Assembly (NCBI GenBank): GCA_019246335.1
Contig: JAFAQQ010000109.1
Span: 1-37,462, forward strand
Direction: 5' to 3'
Origin: Actinomycetota bacterium
GTDB lineage: Bacteria > Actinomycetota > Thermoleophilia > Solirubrobacterales > Thermoleophilaceae
DNA length: 37,462 bases
Shown: in pieces, positions 1 through 8,072 of the stretch
How positions within the stretch are numbered: the stretch's first letter is position 1
Layout of the letters: each line of letters begins with the position of its first letter
Translations under genes and position numbers: made by a program
Notes under the pieces: generated by a model
Seen by the model: only the letters and a program-made list of their open reading frames with translations
What the model was told of the DNA's origin: nothing
Databases searched by the model: none

Positions 1-63
1 GTGGCGCTGCTCGACGAACCAGTCGAACCAGTGCGGGAAGAGCGTGAAGACGTCGATCCGCAC
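1..63 (-). CDS. trmD: tRNA (guanine-N1)-methyltransferase TrmD, N-terminal fragment (runs off window)
   Basis: Minus-strand GTG at 63 translates as MRIDVFTLFPHWFDWFVEQRH, a typical TrmD N-terminus, 17 nt after the KH protein stop. Confidence 0.85.
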   Translation of the reverse strand, partial: MRIDVFTLFPHWFDWFVEQRH

Positions 64-79
64 AGGCCGGCGTCCGAGC

Positions 80-313
80 TCAGTCGATCACGTCGATGAG
101 CACGCGCCGTCCCTCGCCGGAGGCTGCCGCGCGGACGACCGTGCGCAGGGCGTTCACCGTACGGCCCCCGCGGCCGATCACCTTGCCGACGTCCCGCTCC
201 GCGACGTGCAGCTCGTAGACCACGGTCCCGTCCTCGTCCTCGAACGACTCGACCTCGACGGCGTCCGGTTCGTCGACCAGCGCCCGCGCCAGGTACTCGA
301 CGAGGTCCTTCAC
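80..313 (-). CDS. khpA: KH-domain RNA-binding protein (KhpA/YlqC family)
   Basis: MKDLVEYLARALVDEPDAVEV...GKVIGRGGRTVNALRTVVRAAA, GxxG KH motif; between rpsP and trmD. Confidence 0.93.
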   Translation of the reverse strand: MKDLVEYLARALVDEPDAVEVESFEDEDGTVVYELHVAERDVGKVIGRGGRTVNALRTVVRAAASGEGRRVLIDVID

Positions 314-320
314 GCCCGCG

Positions 321-572
321 TCAGGACGGAGACGAGATGCCGCTGATCCGCATCAGCCGGCGAACGGTGTCCGTCGGCTGCGCCCCGCGGTCGAGCCAGT
401 GCCGCAGACGCGCCTCGTCGAGCTCGACCTCCGAGGGTTCCGTCTGGGCGTTGTAGCGGCCGATCGTCTCGATCACGCGACCGTCGCGCGGAGACCGCTG
501 GTCCGCGACGACCACTCGCCAGATCGGGTTCTTGCGCGAGCCGACGCGCGTCAATCTCACTCTTACGGCCAT
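321..572 (-). CDS. rpsP: 30S ribosomal protein S16
   Basis: MAVRVRLTRVGSRKNPIWRVVVADQRSPRDGRVIETIGRYNAQ. Confidence 0.97.
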   Translation of the reverse strand: MAVRVRLTRVGSRKNPIWRVVVADQRSPRDGRVIETIGRYNAQTEPSEVELDEARLRHWLDRGAQPTDTVRRLMRISGISSPS

Positions 573-629
573 GTCCTCAGCTCATCTCGATCGTGAAGGC
601 GCGCGAACGTTAGCGGCACGGCACGCCGA

Positions 630-1961
630 TCAACGCCCGCCGGCGAGCTGGGACAGCGACGGCATCTTCCCCTGCTGAAGCTGCCGCATCACCTTCTGCA
701 TCTGCCCGAACTGCTTCACGAGCTGGTTCACGGCCTGCACCGTCGTGCCCGATCCGCGCGCGATCCGCCGCCGCCGGGAGCCGTTCAGGATCTCCGGATG
801 CGCGCGCTCCTCGGGCGTCATCGAGGTGATGATCGCCTGGAGGCGGTCCAGGTCGCGGTCGTCGACCTTCAGATCGCCGAGGCCCAGGCCGCTCACCCCG
901 GGGAGCATCTTGAGGAGCCCCGAGAGCGGCCCCATGCGGCGCACCTGCTTCATCTGCGCCAGGAAGTCGTCGAGCGTGAACTGCTGCTTTCGGATCTTGC
1001 GCTCGAGCTCGGCGGCCTGCTCCTCGTCGAACTCGCGCTCGGCCTTCTCGATGAGCGTCATCATGTCGCCCATGCCGAGGATGCGCTGCGCCATCCGGTC
1101 GGGGTGAAAGCGCTCGAAGGCCTCGAGCTTCTCGCCGGTCGAGGCGTAGAGGATCGGCTTCCCCGTCACGGCCTTGACGGACAGCGCGGCGCCGCCTCGC
1201 GCGTCGCCGTCGAGCTTCGTCAGCACCACCCCGTCGAACTCGGCGGCGTCCGAGAACGCCTCGGCGACGTTGACGGCGTCCTGGCCGGTCATGGCGTCGA
1301 CCACGAGCAGGACGTCGTGTGGCTTCACCCGCTTCCGGATTCGGGCGAGCTCCTCCATCAGCTCGCGGTCGACGTGCAGGCGGCCGGAGGTGTCGACGAT
1401 CAGGACGTCGCGCTCCTCCGCGCGCGCCCGGTCAACCGCCCAGGCGGCGATCTCCACGGGATCGGGATCGGTTCCCTGCTCGTACACCGCCGCGCCCGCG
1501 GCCGAGCCGACCTTCACGAGCTGGTCGACCGCCGCCGGCCTGTACGTGTCGCACGCGGCGAGCGCCACGTCCCTGCCGTGCTCCTCCCGCAGGTGGCGGG
1601 CAAGCTTGGCGCAGGCGGTGGTCTTGCCCGAGCCCTGCAGGCCGGCCATCAGCACGATCGTCGGGGGACGCGGCGCGAACGCGATGTCGCGCGCGCTCCC
1701 GCCCATCAGCGCGGTGAGCTCCTCCCCCACGAGCTTCACCACCTGCTGCCCGGGATTCAGCGCGTCGAGCACCTCGCCTCCACGGGCTCGCTCGCCGACG
1801 GCCGCGGTGAACTCCTTGACGACCTGGAAGTTCACGTCCGCCTCGAGCAGCGCGAGCCGGACCTGGCGCATCGCCTTGGCGACGTCCTCCTCGGTCAGCT
1901 TCCCGCGTGAGCGGACGTCGGAGAGCGCGGACTGCAGCCGATCGGAGAGGGTCTCCAGCAC
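630..1961 (-). CDS. ffh: Signal recognition particle protein Ffh
   Basis: NG domain GLQGSGKTT, DTYRPAAVDQL, DTSGRLH, TKLDGDARGG; M domain; GTG start. Confidence 0.97.
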   Translation of the reverse strand: MLETLSDRLQSALSDVRSRGKLTEEDVAKAMRQVRLALLEADVNFQVVKEFTAAVGERARGGEVLDALNPGQQVVKLVGEELTALMGGSARDIAFAPRPPTIVLMAGLQGSGKTTACAKLARHLREEHGRDVALAACDTYRPAAVDQLVKVGSAAGAAVYEQGTDPDPVEIAAWAVDRARAEERDVLIVDTSGRLHVDRELMEELARIRKRVKPHDVLLVVDAMTGQDAVNVAEAFSDAAEFDGVVLTKLDGDARGGAALSVKAVTGKPILYASTGEKLEAFERFHPDRMAQRILGMGDMMTLIEKAEREFDEEQAAELERKIRKQQFTLDDFLAQMKQVRRMGPLSGLLKMLPGVSGLGLGDLKVDDRDLDRLQAIITSMTPEERAHPEILNGSRRRRIARGSGTTVQAVNQLVKQFGQMQKVMRQLQQGKMPSLSQLAGGR

Positions 1962-1968
1962 CGCGTTC

Positions 1969-1974
1969 AGGCTA
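1969..1974 (-). promoter_or_regulatory. Candidate -10 hexamer TAGCCT, 7 nt before ffh GTG (leaderless)
   Basis: TAGCCT-gaacgcg-GTG on minus strand. Confidence 0.5.
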
Positions 1975-1998
1975 CTTCCTGGGAACGCGAGCCCGCGC

Positions 1999-2838
1999 TC
2001 AGCGGCAGTACGCGACGGCGGTCAACTTCCCGATCAGGGCTTCGAACTTGAGCGCGCCCACCTGCCAGCCGCGGGCGCCCTTTCTTTTTATCGACCTGAG
2101 CTGGAGCGCTCCGTAGCCGGAGCCGTAGTGCTGGGAGCGCACGCCGCCCATCACGAGCGAGTGCCCTGCGGGGCACTTCGCCGTGACGGTGCCGGTCTTC
2201 ATCGGTTGGATCTGGATCGCGTGGGTGACGGTGGTCAGCTGCTCGTTGCCCGGCGTGCAGTAGGCGATCGCCTCGATCTGCCCGGCCACCGAGCCGTCGT
2301 TGATGCCGCCGACGCGCCACTTTCGGGGGCTAACCCGCTCGAGGTTGTCGACGTAGACCTCCGCGTGCTGGCCGTCTGTGGCGATGTCGGAGCGGAAGCC
2401 CCCGAGGGCAACCGATGACCCGCTCGGGCACTTCGCCACGACCTGCCCGCGAACGCCATCGGGCGCCAGTGTCTTGCTGGCGCTCACCGTGGTGGGCTTG
2501 GGCCCGGATCCGCAGTACGCGATCGCGGTAGCGCTGCCCGTCCCGCCTTCGAAGTCGCGCTGCTCGTTCACGGCGGAGACATTCAGCTTCCGGCCGCTGA
2601 CGGTGAGGGCGGACGGGTGCACGTATGGCCCCAGATTCGAAAGCGTGGTGCTGAAGCCGCCCAGCAGCGGCCGCTCCCCCTTGGCGCACTTGGGGCTCGC
2701 CGTGCCCGCGGCGTGGAAGACGAGCGTCTTCGTGCTCTTCTGCGTCGCGGCGAACGCGACCGCTGTGATCAGGAGCAGGGCCGCCGCGAGCGGGGTGGCC
2801 ACGCGCAGAAGGCGCGACGCGTTACGCCGGGGCGGCAC
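1999..2838 (-). CDS. Secreted protein of three tandem Cys-containing repeats, unknown function
   Basis: Signal-like N-terminus RLLRVATPLAAALLLITAVAFA; three ~80-aa repeats with KCP/CAKG...GGF...AIAYC; GTG start overlaps SPFH stop. Confidence 0.75.
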   Translation of the reverse strand: MPPRRNASRLLRVATPLAAALLLITAVAFAATQKSTKTLVFHAAGTASPKCAKGERPLLGGFSTTLSNLGPYVHPSALTVSGRKLNVSAVNEQRDFEGGTGSATAIAYCGSGPKPTTVSASKTLAPDGVRGQVVAKCPSGSSVALGGFRSDIATDGQHAEVYVDNLERVSPRKWRVGGINDGSVAGQIEAIAYCTPGNEQLTTVTHAIQIQPMKTGTVTAKCPAGHSLVMGGVRSQHYGSGYGALQLRSIKRKGARGWQVGALKFEALIGKLTAVAYCR

Positions 2839-3736
2839 GATCCCGTCCGCCGGCGCCCGTCCCGCCGTCGCCCGGCGACTGGATCGCCGAGCCGAGCTGC
2901 CCCAACGCCTGCGTGAACTCGCTCGGGATGATCCACACCTTGTTCGACTCGCCCTGCGCGATCTGCGGCAGCATCTGCAGGTACTGGTAGGCGAGCAGCT
3001 TCGGATCGGCGTCGCCCTCGTGGATGGCCCGGAAGACCCTCTCGATCGCCTTCGACTGGCCCTCCGCATAGAGGACCTGCGACTCGCGCTGCCCCTCCGC
3101 GCGCAGGATCGCGCTCTGCTTCTCACCCTCGGCGGTCAGGATCTGGGACTGCTTGTAACCCTCGGCCTGGAGGATCGCGGCCCGCCGGTCGCGCTCCGCC
3201 CGCATCTGCTTCTCCATGGCCTCCTGGATCGATCCCGGGGGGTCGATCGACTTGATCTCGACCCGGTTGACGCGGATCCCCCACTTGCCGGTGGCCTCGT
3301 CGAGCACGGTGCGCAGCTCGGCGTTGATCTTGTCGCGCGAGGTGAGCGTGTCCTCGAGCGTCATCCCGCCGATCACGTTGCGCAGCGTGGTCACGACGAG
3401 CTGCTCGATGGCCTGGATGTAGTTGGCGATCTCGTAGCTCGCGGCGCGCGGGTCGTTGACCTGGAAGTAGACGACCGTGTCGATCCCGAGGACGAGGTTG
3501 TCCTCGGTGATCACCGGCTGCGGCGGGAAGGAGACGACCTGCTCGCGGAGGTCGATCAGGGGCCTCACGCGGTCGACGAACGGGACGAGCAGGGCGAGGC
3601 CCGCGTCGAGCGTGCGGTGATAGCGACCGAGGCGCTCGACGATCCCGGCGCGAGCCTGCGGGACGATGCGGATCGACCGCAGCACGACCACAAGGACGAA
3701 GAACGCGACGGCGAGCAGCACGATGAGGCCGGCCAC
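2822..3736 (-). CDS. SPFH/Band 7 (stomatin/prohibitin-like) membrane protein
   Basis: TM N-terminus then IRIVPQARAGIVERLGRYHRTLDAGLALLVPFVDRV...VVYFQVNDPRAASYEIANY...SRDKINAELRTVLDEATGKWGIRVNRVEIK; GTG start. Confidence 0.9.
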   Translation of the reverse strand: MAGLIVLLAVAFFVLVVVLRSIRIVPQARAGIVERLGRYHRTLDAGLALLVPFVDRVRPLIDLREQVVSFPPQPVITEDNLVLGIDTVVYFQVNDPRAASYEIANYIQAIEQLVVTTLRNVIGGMTLEDTLTSRDKINAELRTVLDEATGKWGIRVNRVEIKSIDPPGSIQEAMEKQMRAERDRRAAILQAEGYKQSQILTAEGEKQSAILRAEGQRESQVLYAEGQSKAIERVFRAIHEGDADPKLLAYQYLQMLPQIAQGESNKVWIIPSEFTQALGQLGSAIQSPGDGGTGAGGRDRAAPA

Positions 3737-3742
3737 GCGGGC

Positions 3743-3748
3743 AGCATA
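3743..3748 (-). promoter_or_regulatory. Candidate -10 hexamer TATGCT, 6 nt before SPFH GTG (leaderless)
   Basis: TATGCT-gcccgc-GTG. Confidence 0.5.
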
Positions 3749-3842
3749 CCCCTGGCGCGAGGCCCGCGCGCGCGGTTGACCCGTCGTCGGACGCCGCTCC
3801 CCGTGACACAATCCCGGCCGTACCCCTGCCCCGGCGGCGACG

Positions 3843-6443
3843 ATGCCTGACATGCACACCAACGGGGACGGGCTCGCCCCGGAAGACAAGCGACTGGCCG
3901 TCCAGAGCGCCGTAGCGCGTGCCCTCACGGGAGCGAGTAGCGAAGTCGAGGCGGGCCGGCGCGTGCTCGAGTCGATCGGAGCGACGCTCGGCTGGCGGCT
4001 TGGAGCGCTCTGGGAGGTGGCGCCGGCGGGAGACGTCATCCGCTGCGTCGAGAGCTGGCACGCCGGCGCCGAGGCCGAGCGCGCGAAGCCCTTCGAGGAG
4101 GCGAGCGCGGAGCTGGCATTCGAGCCGGGGATGGGCCTGCCGGGCCGGGTCTGGGCCGAGGAGGCGCCGGCGTGGATCCGCGACGTCACGCAGGACCCGA
4201 ACTTCCCGCGAGCGGCCGTCGCGGCGAGCTGCGGGATGCACGGGGCCTTCGCCTTCCCCATCCGCTCGCCGCACGGGATCATCGGCGCGGTCGAGTTCTT
4301 CACGGAGGACGCGGCGGAGCCCGACGACTACCTGCTCGACCTGATGGTCACGATCGGCCACCAGCTCGGGCAGCAGATCGAGCGCGCGCGCGCGGAGGCC
4401 GCCGTGCGCGCGAGCGAGGCGCGCAAGGCCGCGATGCTCGACGCCTCCCTCGACTGCATCGTCTCGATGGACCACCGCGGCTGCGTCATCGAGTTCAACC
4501 GCGCCGCGGAGCAGACGTTCGGGTACTCGGCCGCCGAGGTGATGGGGCGGGACATGGCGGAGCTGATCATCCCGCCGTCCCTGCGCGAGCTTCACCGCAA
4601 CGGCCTGCGGCGCTACCTCGAGTCCGGGGTCGGCGAGGTGCTCGGCCGGCGCGTCGAGCTCACGGGCATGCGCTCCGATGGCAGGGAGTTCCCGGTCGAG
4701 CTCACCATCACCCGGATCGAGCTCGAGGGGCCACCGACCTTCACGGGCTTCATCCGCGACATCAGCGATCGTCGCAAGCGTGAGGAGTTCGACCGGTTCC
4801 TCGCGGAGGCGGGCGCGCTGCTCGGTCGCTCGCTCGACCTCGACGAGACGCTCACGTCCGTCACCCGGCTCGCGGTGCCGGCGATCGCGGACTGGTGCAC
4901 GATCGACCTGCTCGCGGAGGACGGGTCGATCCGGCGCGCGGCCGCGGCGCACGTCGATCCCGCGAAGGCTGAGCTCGCGTACGAGCTGGGTCGCCGCTGG
5001 CCCTCGAAGCTCGACGACCCGGGTGGTTTCGGGAAGGTGATCCGCACCGGCGAGCCCGAGCTCTACGAGGAGCTGCCCGCCGTCGTGATCGAGGATTCGC
5101 TGGCCGACCGCGAGTACCGCGAGACCGTTCGGTCGCTCGGCCTGAGGTCGATCGTCATCGTCCCGCTGCAGGCTGGCGGTGGGTCGATCGCGGGCGGCCT
5201 GGCGCTCGTCATGGCGGAGTCCGGGCGTCGCTTCTCCGAGGACGACGTCGTGCTCGCTCTCGAGCTCGGCCGCCGCTGCGCGATCGCGATCGAGAACGCG
5301 CGCCTCTACCGCGAGCGCGCCGAGATCGCCCATACCCTGCAGCAGAGCCTCCTCCCGCCGCGGCTTCCCGCGATCCCCGGAGTGTCCGTCGAGGCGCGCT
5401 TCCGGCCCGCCGGTGAGGGGGTCGAGGTGGGCGGCGACTTCTACGACGTCTTCCCGATCGATCGCTCCACGTGGGCGGTGACGATCGGCGACGTCTGCGG
5501 CAAGGGCCCGCAGGCCGCCGCGCTCACCTCCCTCGCCCGCTACACCGTGCGCGCGGCCACCATGCACGAGCGAAGCCCGGATCGCGTGCTCGCGACGCTC
5601 AACGAGGCGATCCTGCGGGATCGCTCCGAAGACCGCTTCTGCTCAGCCGTCTTCGCCCTGATCGGCGCCGAGCACGACACGCTGCGGGTGGAAGTGGCCT
5701 CCGGAGGCCATCCGCTGCCGCTCGTGGTGCGCCGCGACGGCGGGGTCGAGGAGGTCGGGCGCAGTGGGCTCCTGCTCGGCCTCTGGGACGATGCCCGGGT
5801 CGTTACGGAGTCGGTCGAGCTCGGCCCCGGCGACGCGATGATGTTCTACACCGACGGGGTCACGGACGCGCTGGCTCCGGCCCGGATCATCGACCAGCAG
5901 GCGCTGGCCCAGTTGCTCGGAAGCTGCGCCGGCAAGGGCGCGGCCGCGATCGCCGAACGGGTCGAGGGCACGGTCGTCGACACGCCCGAGGCGGAGCCCC
6001 GGGACGACATCGCGCTGCTCGTCCTCGGGGTCGAGGCGCCGGCGGTCCTCGCCGGCGAACGCCGCGACGGCTTCGAGCTGACGCTGGAGAACCGGCCGCA
6101 GGCCGCCGCGGCCGCACGCGCGGCGGTGGGCCGGCTCGCGGGCACGCTCCAGCCGCACGTGGTGGACGACCTGAAGGTGCTGGTCACCGAGCTGGTCAGC
6201 AACGGCTGCCGGCACGCCGGCGGGGAGACGCTCTGGGTCGACGTCGGCGTGGCCGACTGGGTCGTCACGATCTCGGTTCGCGACGGCGGACACGGCTTCG
6301 AGCCGGCGGAGCCCTCGCGCGACCTCGACGTCGAGTCGGGCCGCGGCCTCTTCATCGTCGACGCGCTGGCCGACCGCTGGGGCGTCGACTCGAGCGCCGG
6401 TACTCGCGTCTGGGCCGAGATGGACCTGCCGCGGCGACGCTAG
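3843..6443 (+). CDS. Multidomain sensor phosphatase: GAF - PAS - GAF - SpoIIE/PP2C (RsbU-like) - HATPase (RsbW-like)
   Basis: PAS segment LDCIVSMDHRGCVIEFNRAAEQTFGYSAAEVMG; PP2C motifs VGGDFYDVF, GDVCGKGPQAA, FYTDGVTDA, PRDDIALLVL; HATPase VTELVSNGCRHAG, GRGLFIVDALADRWG. Confidence 0.9.
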   Translation: MPDMHTNGDGLAPEDKRLAVQSAVARALTGASSEVEAGRRVLESIGATLGWRLGALWEVAPAGDVIRCVESWHAGAEAERAKPFEEASAELAFEPGMGLPGRVWAEEAPAWIRDVTQDPNFPRAAVAASCGMHGAFAFPIRSPHGIIGAVEFFTEDAAEPDDYLLDLMVTIGHQLGQQIERARAEAAVRASEARKAAMLDASLDCIVSMDHRGCVIEFNRAAEQTFGYSAAEVMGRDMAELIIPPSLRELHRNGLRRYLESGVGEVLGRRVELTGMRSDGREFPVELTITRIELEGPPTFTGFIRDISDRRKREEFDRFLAEAGALLGRSLDLDETLTSVTRLAVPAIADWCTIDLLAEDGSIRRAAAAHVDPAKAELAYELGRRWPSKLDDPGGFGKVIRTGEPELYEELPAVVIEDSLADREYRETVRSLGLRSIVIVPLQAGGGSIAGGLALVMAESGRRFSEDDVVLALELGRRCAIAIENARLYRERAEIAHTLQQSLLPPRLPAIPGVSVEARFRPAGEGVEVGGDFYDVFPIDRSTWAVTIGDVCGKGPQAAALTSLARYTVRAATMHERSPDRVLATLNEAILRDRSEDRFCSAVFALIGAEHDTLRVEVASGGHPLPLVVRRDGGVEEVGRSGLLLGLWDDARVVTESVELGPGDAMMFYTDGVTDALAPARIIDQQALAQLLGSCAGKGAAAIAERVEGTVVDTPEAEPRDDIALLVLGVEAPAVLAGERRDGFELTLENRPQAAAAARAAVGRLAGTLQPHVVDDLKVLVTELVSNGCRHAGGETLWVDVGVADWVVTISVRDGGHGFEPAEPSRDLDVESGRGLFIVDALADRWGVDSSAGTRVWAEMDLPRRR

Positions 6444-6464
6444 TCGCGCGGCGCGGAGCGTGCG

Positions 6465-6890
6465 CTACTCGGAGACGAGCGCCGTGGCGCCGTCGATCTT
6501 CATTACCTCGACGCGCGCTCCAGCCTCCAGCACATGGTCCTCGTCGTACGGGCGGGCCGTCCAGACCTCGCCGCCGATCTTGACCATCCCGTGATCGGCG
6601 TCGACCCGCTCGAGCACGACGGCGCGCTGGCCGATGAGGGCGGCGGCTCCGCTCCGCACGCGGGCCGGGGTGTGCATGTGCCTCTTTGCTATCGGCCGGA
6701 CGATCGCGAGCGATGCGATCGAGCCGGCGACGAAGGCCCCCAGCTCCAACGGGAGGGAGGCGCCGGCGAGCGCCACCAGCGCGGCGAGGACGGCCGCGAG
6801 CGCCAGCGGGCCGAGGAAGAGCCCGAGGGTGAGGACCTCGCCGCCCGCCAGGATGGCCGCGACGACCAACCAGATCGCCCAGTCCGGCAC
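6465..6890 (-). CDS. NfeD-family membrane protein (short form, C-terminal OB-like domain)
   Basis: N-terminal TM helices then IGQRAVVLERVDADHGMVKIGGEVWTARPYDEDHVLEAGARVEVMKIDGATALVSE. Confidence 0.82.
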   Translation of the reverse strand: MPDWAIWLVVAAILAGGEVLTLGLFLGPLALAAVLAALVALAGASLPLELGAFVAGSIASLAIVRPIAKRHMHTPARVRSGAAALIGQRAVVLERVDADHGMVKIGGEVWTARPYDEDHVLEAGARVEVMKIDGATALVSE

Positions 6891-6896
6891 GGACCG

Positions 6897-6902
6897 ATCG
6901 TA
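6897..6902 (-). promoter_or_regulatory. Candidate -10 hexamer TACGAT, 6 nt before nfeD GTG (leaderless)
   Basis: TACGAT-cggtcc-GTG. Confidence 0.45.
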
Positions 6903-6908
6903 ACCCGG

Positions 6909-7907
6909 CTACCCGCCGGACACGCCCAGGAGGGCGCGCGCGAAGTCGTCGGGGTCGAAGGGGCGCAGGTCCTCGAGCCCCTCTCCGATGCCGATCAGCT
7001 TCACCGGGACGCCTAGCTCCTGCGCGATGGCGAGCGCGATCCCGCCCTTTGCCGTTCCGTCGAGCTTGGTCAGCACGATGCCCGTCACGTCGACGGCCTG
7101 CTTGAAGAGGAGCGCCTGGCGGAGTCCGTTCTGCCCCGTGGTCGCGTCGATCGTGAGCAGCGTCTCGTGCGGAGCGCCGGGGAGCTGGCGGTCGATCACG
7201 CGGCGCACCTTCGCCAGCTCCTCCATCAGGTGCTCCTGGGTGTGGAGGCGACCCGCCGTGTCGATAATCGCGACGTCGCGGGTGCGCGAGCGGGCCACCT
7301 CGACCGCGTCGTAGGCCACGGCGCCGGGGTCGGCGCCCTCCGCCGCGCGAACGACCTCGGCCCCGGCGCGCTCCCCCCAAGCCGCGAGCTGCTCGACCGC
7401 GGCCGCGCGGAACGTGTCCGCGGCGCCGAGGACGACCGACAGGCCGAGCTCGTTTCGCAGGTGCCATGCGATCTTGCCGATCGTGGTGGTCTTGCCCGTC
7501 CCGTTCACGCCGGTGACCAGGACCACGGCGGGCCTGGCGCGCAGGTCGATCGTGTCGTCCCCACCGCGCGCGGCGTCGGCCAAGAGCTCGCATAACCGGC
7601 CGGTCAGCGCCTCGCCGCCTGCCAGGCCGCCGGAGCCGGCCTCGGTCTCGAGCCGCTGGACGATTGCCGCGGTCGTCGGCGCGCCGACATCGGCGTAGAT
7701 GAGGGTCTCCTCCAGCCGCTCCCAGGCATCGTCGTCCAGGGTCTGGAAGACGCTGGCCTGCAGCTCCGCGCCGAGGGCCTGACGGCTCTTCGCCATGTTG
7801 TCACGCAGGCGTGCGAAGAACCCGCGGCGCTGCTCCTCGGGCTCCGGCTCGGCGAGCTCGGCACGGTCGTCGCCTGCGACGAAGAGCTCGCGCCAGGTGC
7901 GGGCCAT
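6909..7907 (-). CDS. ftsY: Signal recognition particle receptor FtsY
   Basis: GVNGTGKTTTIGKIAW, DTFRAAAVEQL, DTAGRLHTQEHLMEEL, TKLDGTAKGG. Confidence 0.96.
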   Translation of the reverse strand: MARTWRELFVAGDDRAELAEPEPEEQRRGFFARLRDNMAKSRQALGAELQASVFQTLDDDAWERLEETLIYADVGAPTTAAIVQRLETEAGSGGLAGGEALTGRLCELLADAARGGDDTIDLRARPAVVLVTGVNGTGKTTTIGKIAWHLRNELGLSVVLGAADTFRAAAVEQLAAWGERAGAEVVRAAEGADPGAVAYDAVEVARSRTRDVAIIDTAGRLHTQEHLMEELAKVRRVIDRQLPGAPHETLLTIDATTGQNGLRQALLFKQAVDVTGIVLTKLDGTAKGGIALAIAQELGVPVKLIGIGEGLEDLRPFDPDDFARALLGVSGG

Positions 7908-7914
7908 CTAGATG

Positions 7915-8072
7915 ATCGATTCCGAATCCGTGTGCCCCTGGGGCGGCGAAAATCCAGCTGGCGAAGGACGCAGGGCGAAGTCCATGCATGAATGCATGGA
8001 CGAGCCCGAAAACGCACGCCCAGCGAAGATTTGCAGCCGCATCCAGGGGTGCAGGGGTTTGGGATGGGTCAT
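7915..8072. other. Structured intergenic element (possible dispersed repeat or RNA)
   Basis: Non-coding gap between the hydrolase stop and the ftsY start; contains GGGC-gaa-GTCCATGCAT-ga-ATGCATGGAC-ga-GCCC, a perfect 10-bp inverted repeat with flanking 4-bp stem. Confidence 0.4.

Noticed and set aside
3776-3812. TTGACC ... CACAAT as a promoter for the phosphatase gene
   Set aside because: Spacer of about 25 bp is too long for a sigma70-type promoter; no leaderless TAnnnT at the start either.
2378-3850. Long plus-strand ORF (490 aa) opposite the secreted and SPFH genes
   Set aside because: Antisense shadow ORF of a high-GC region; low-complexity charged composition, while the minus-strand reading matches real families.
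3123-5567. 814-aa minus-strand ORF opposite the GAF/PAS/SpoIIE gene
   Set aside because: Composition is typical of antisense GC-rich translation (RDR/HPA/LRR-like low complexity); the plus strand has clear domains.
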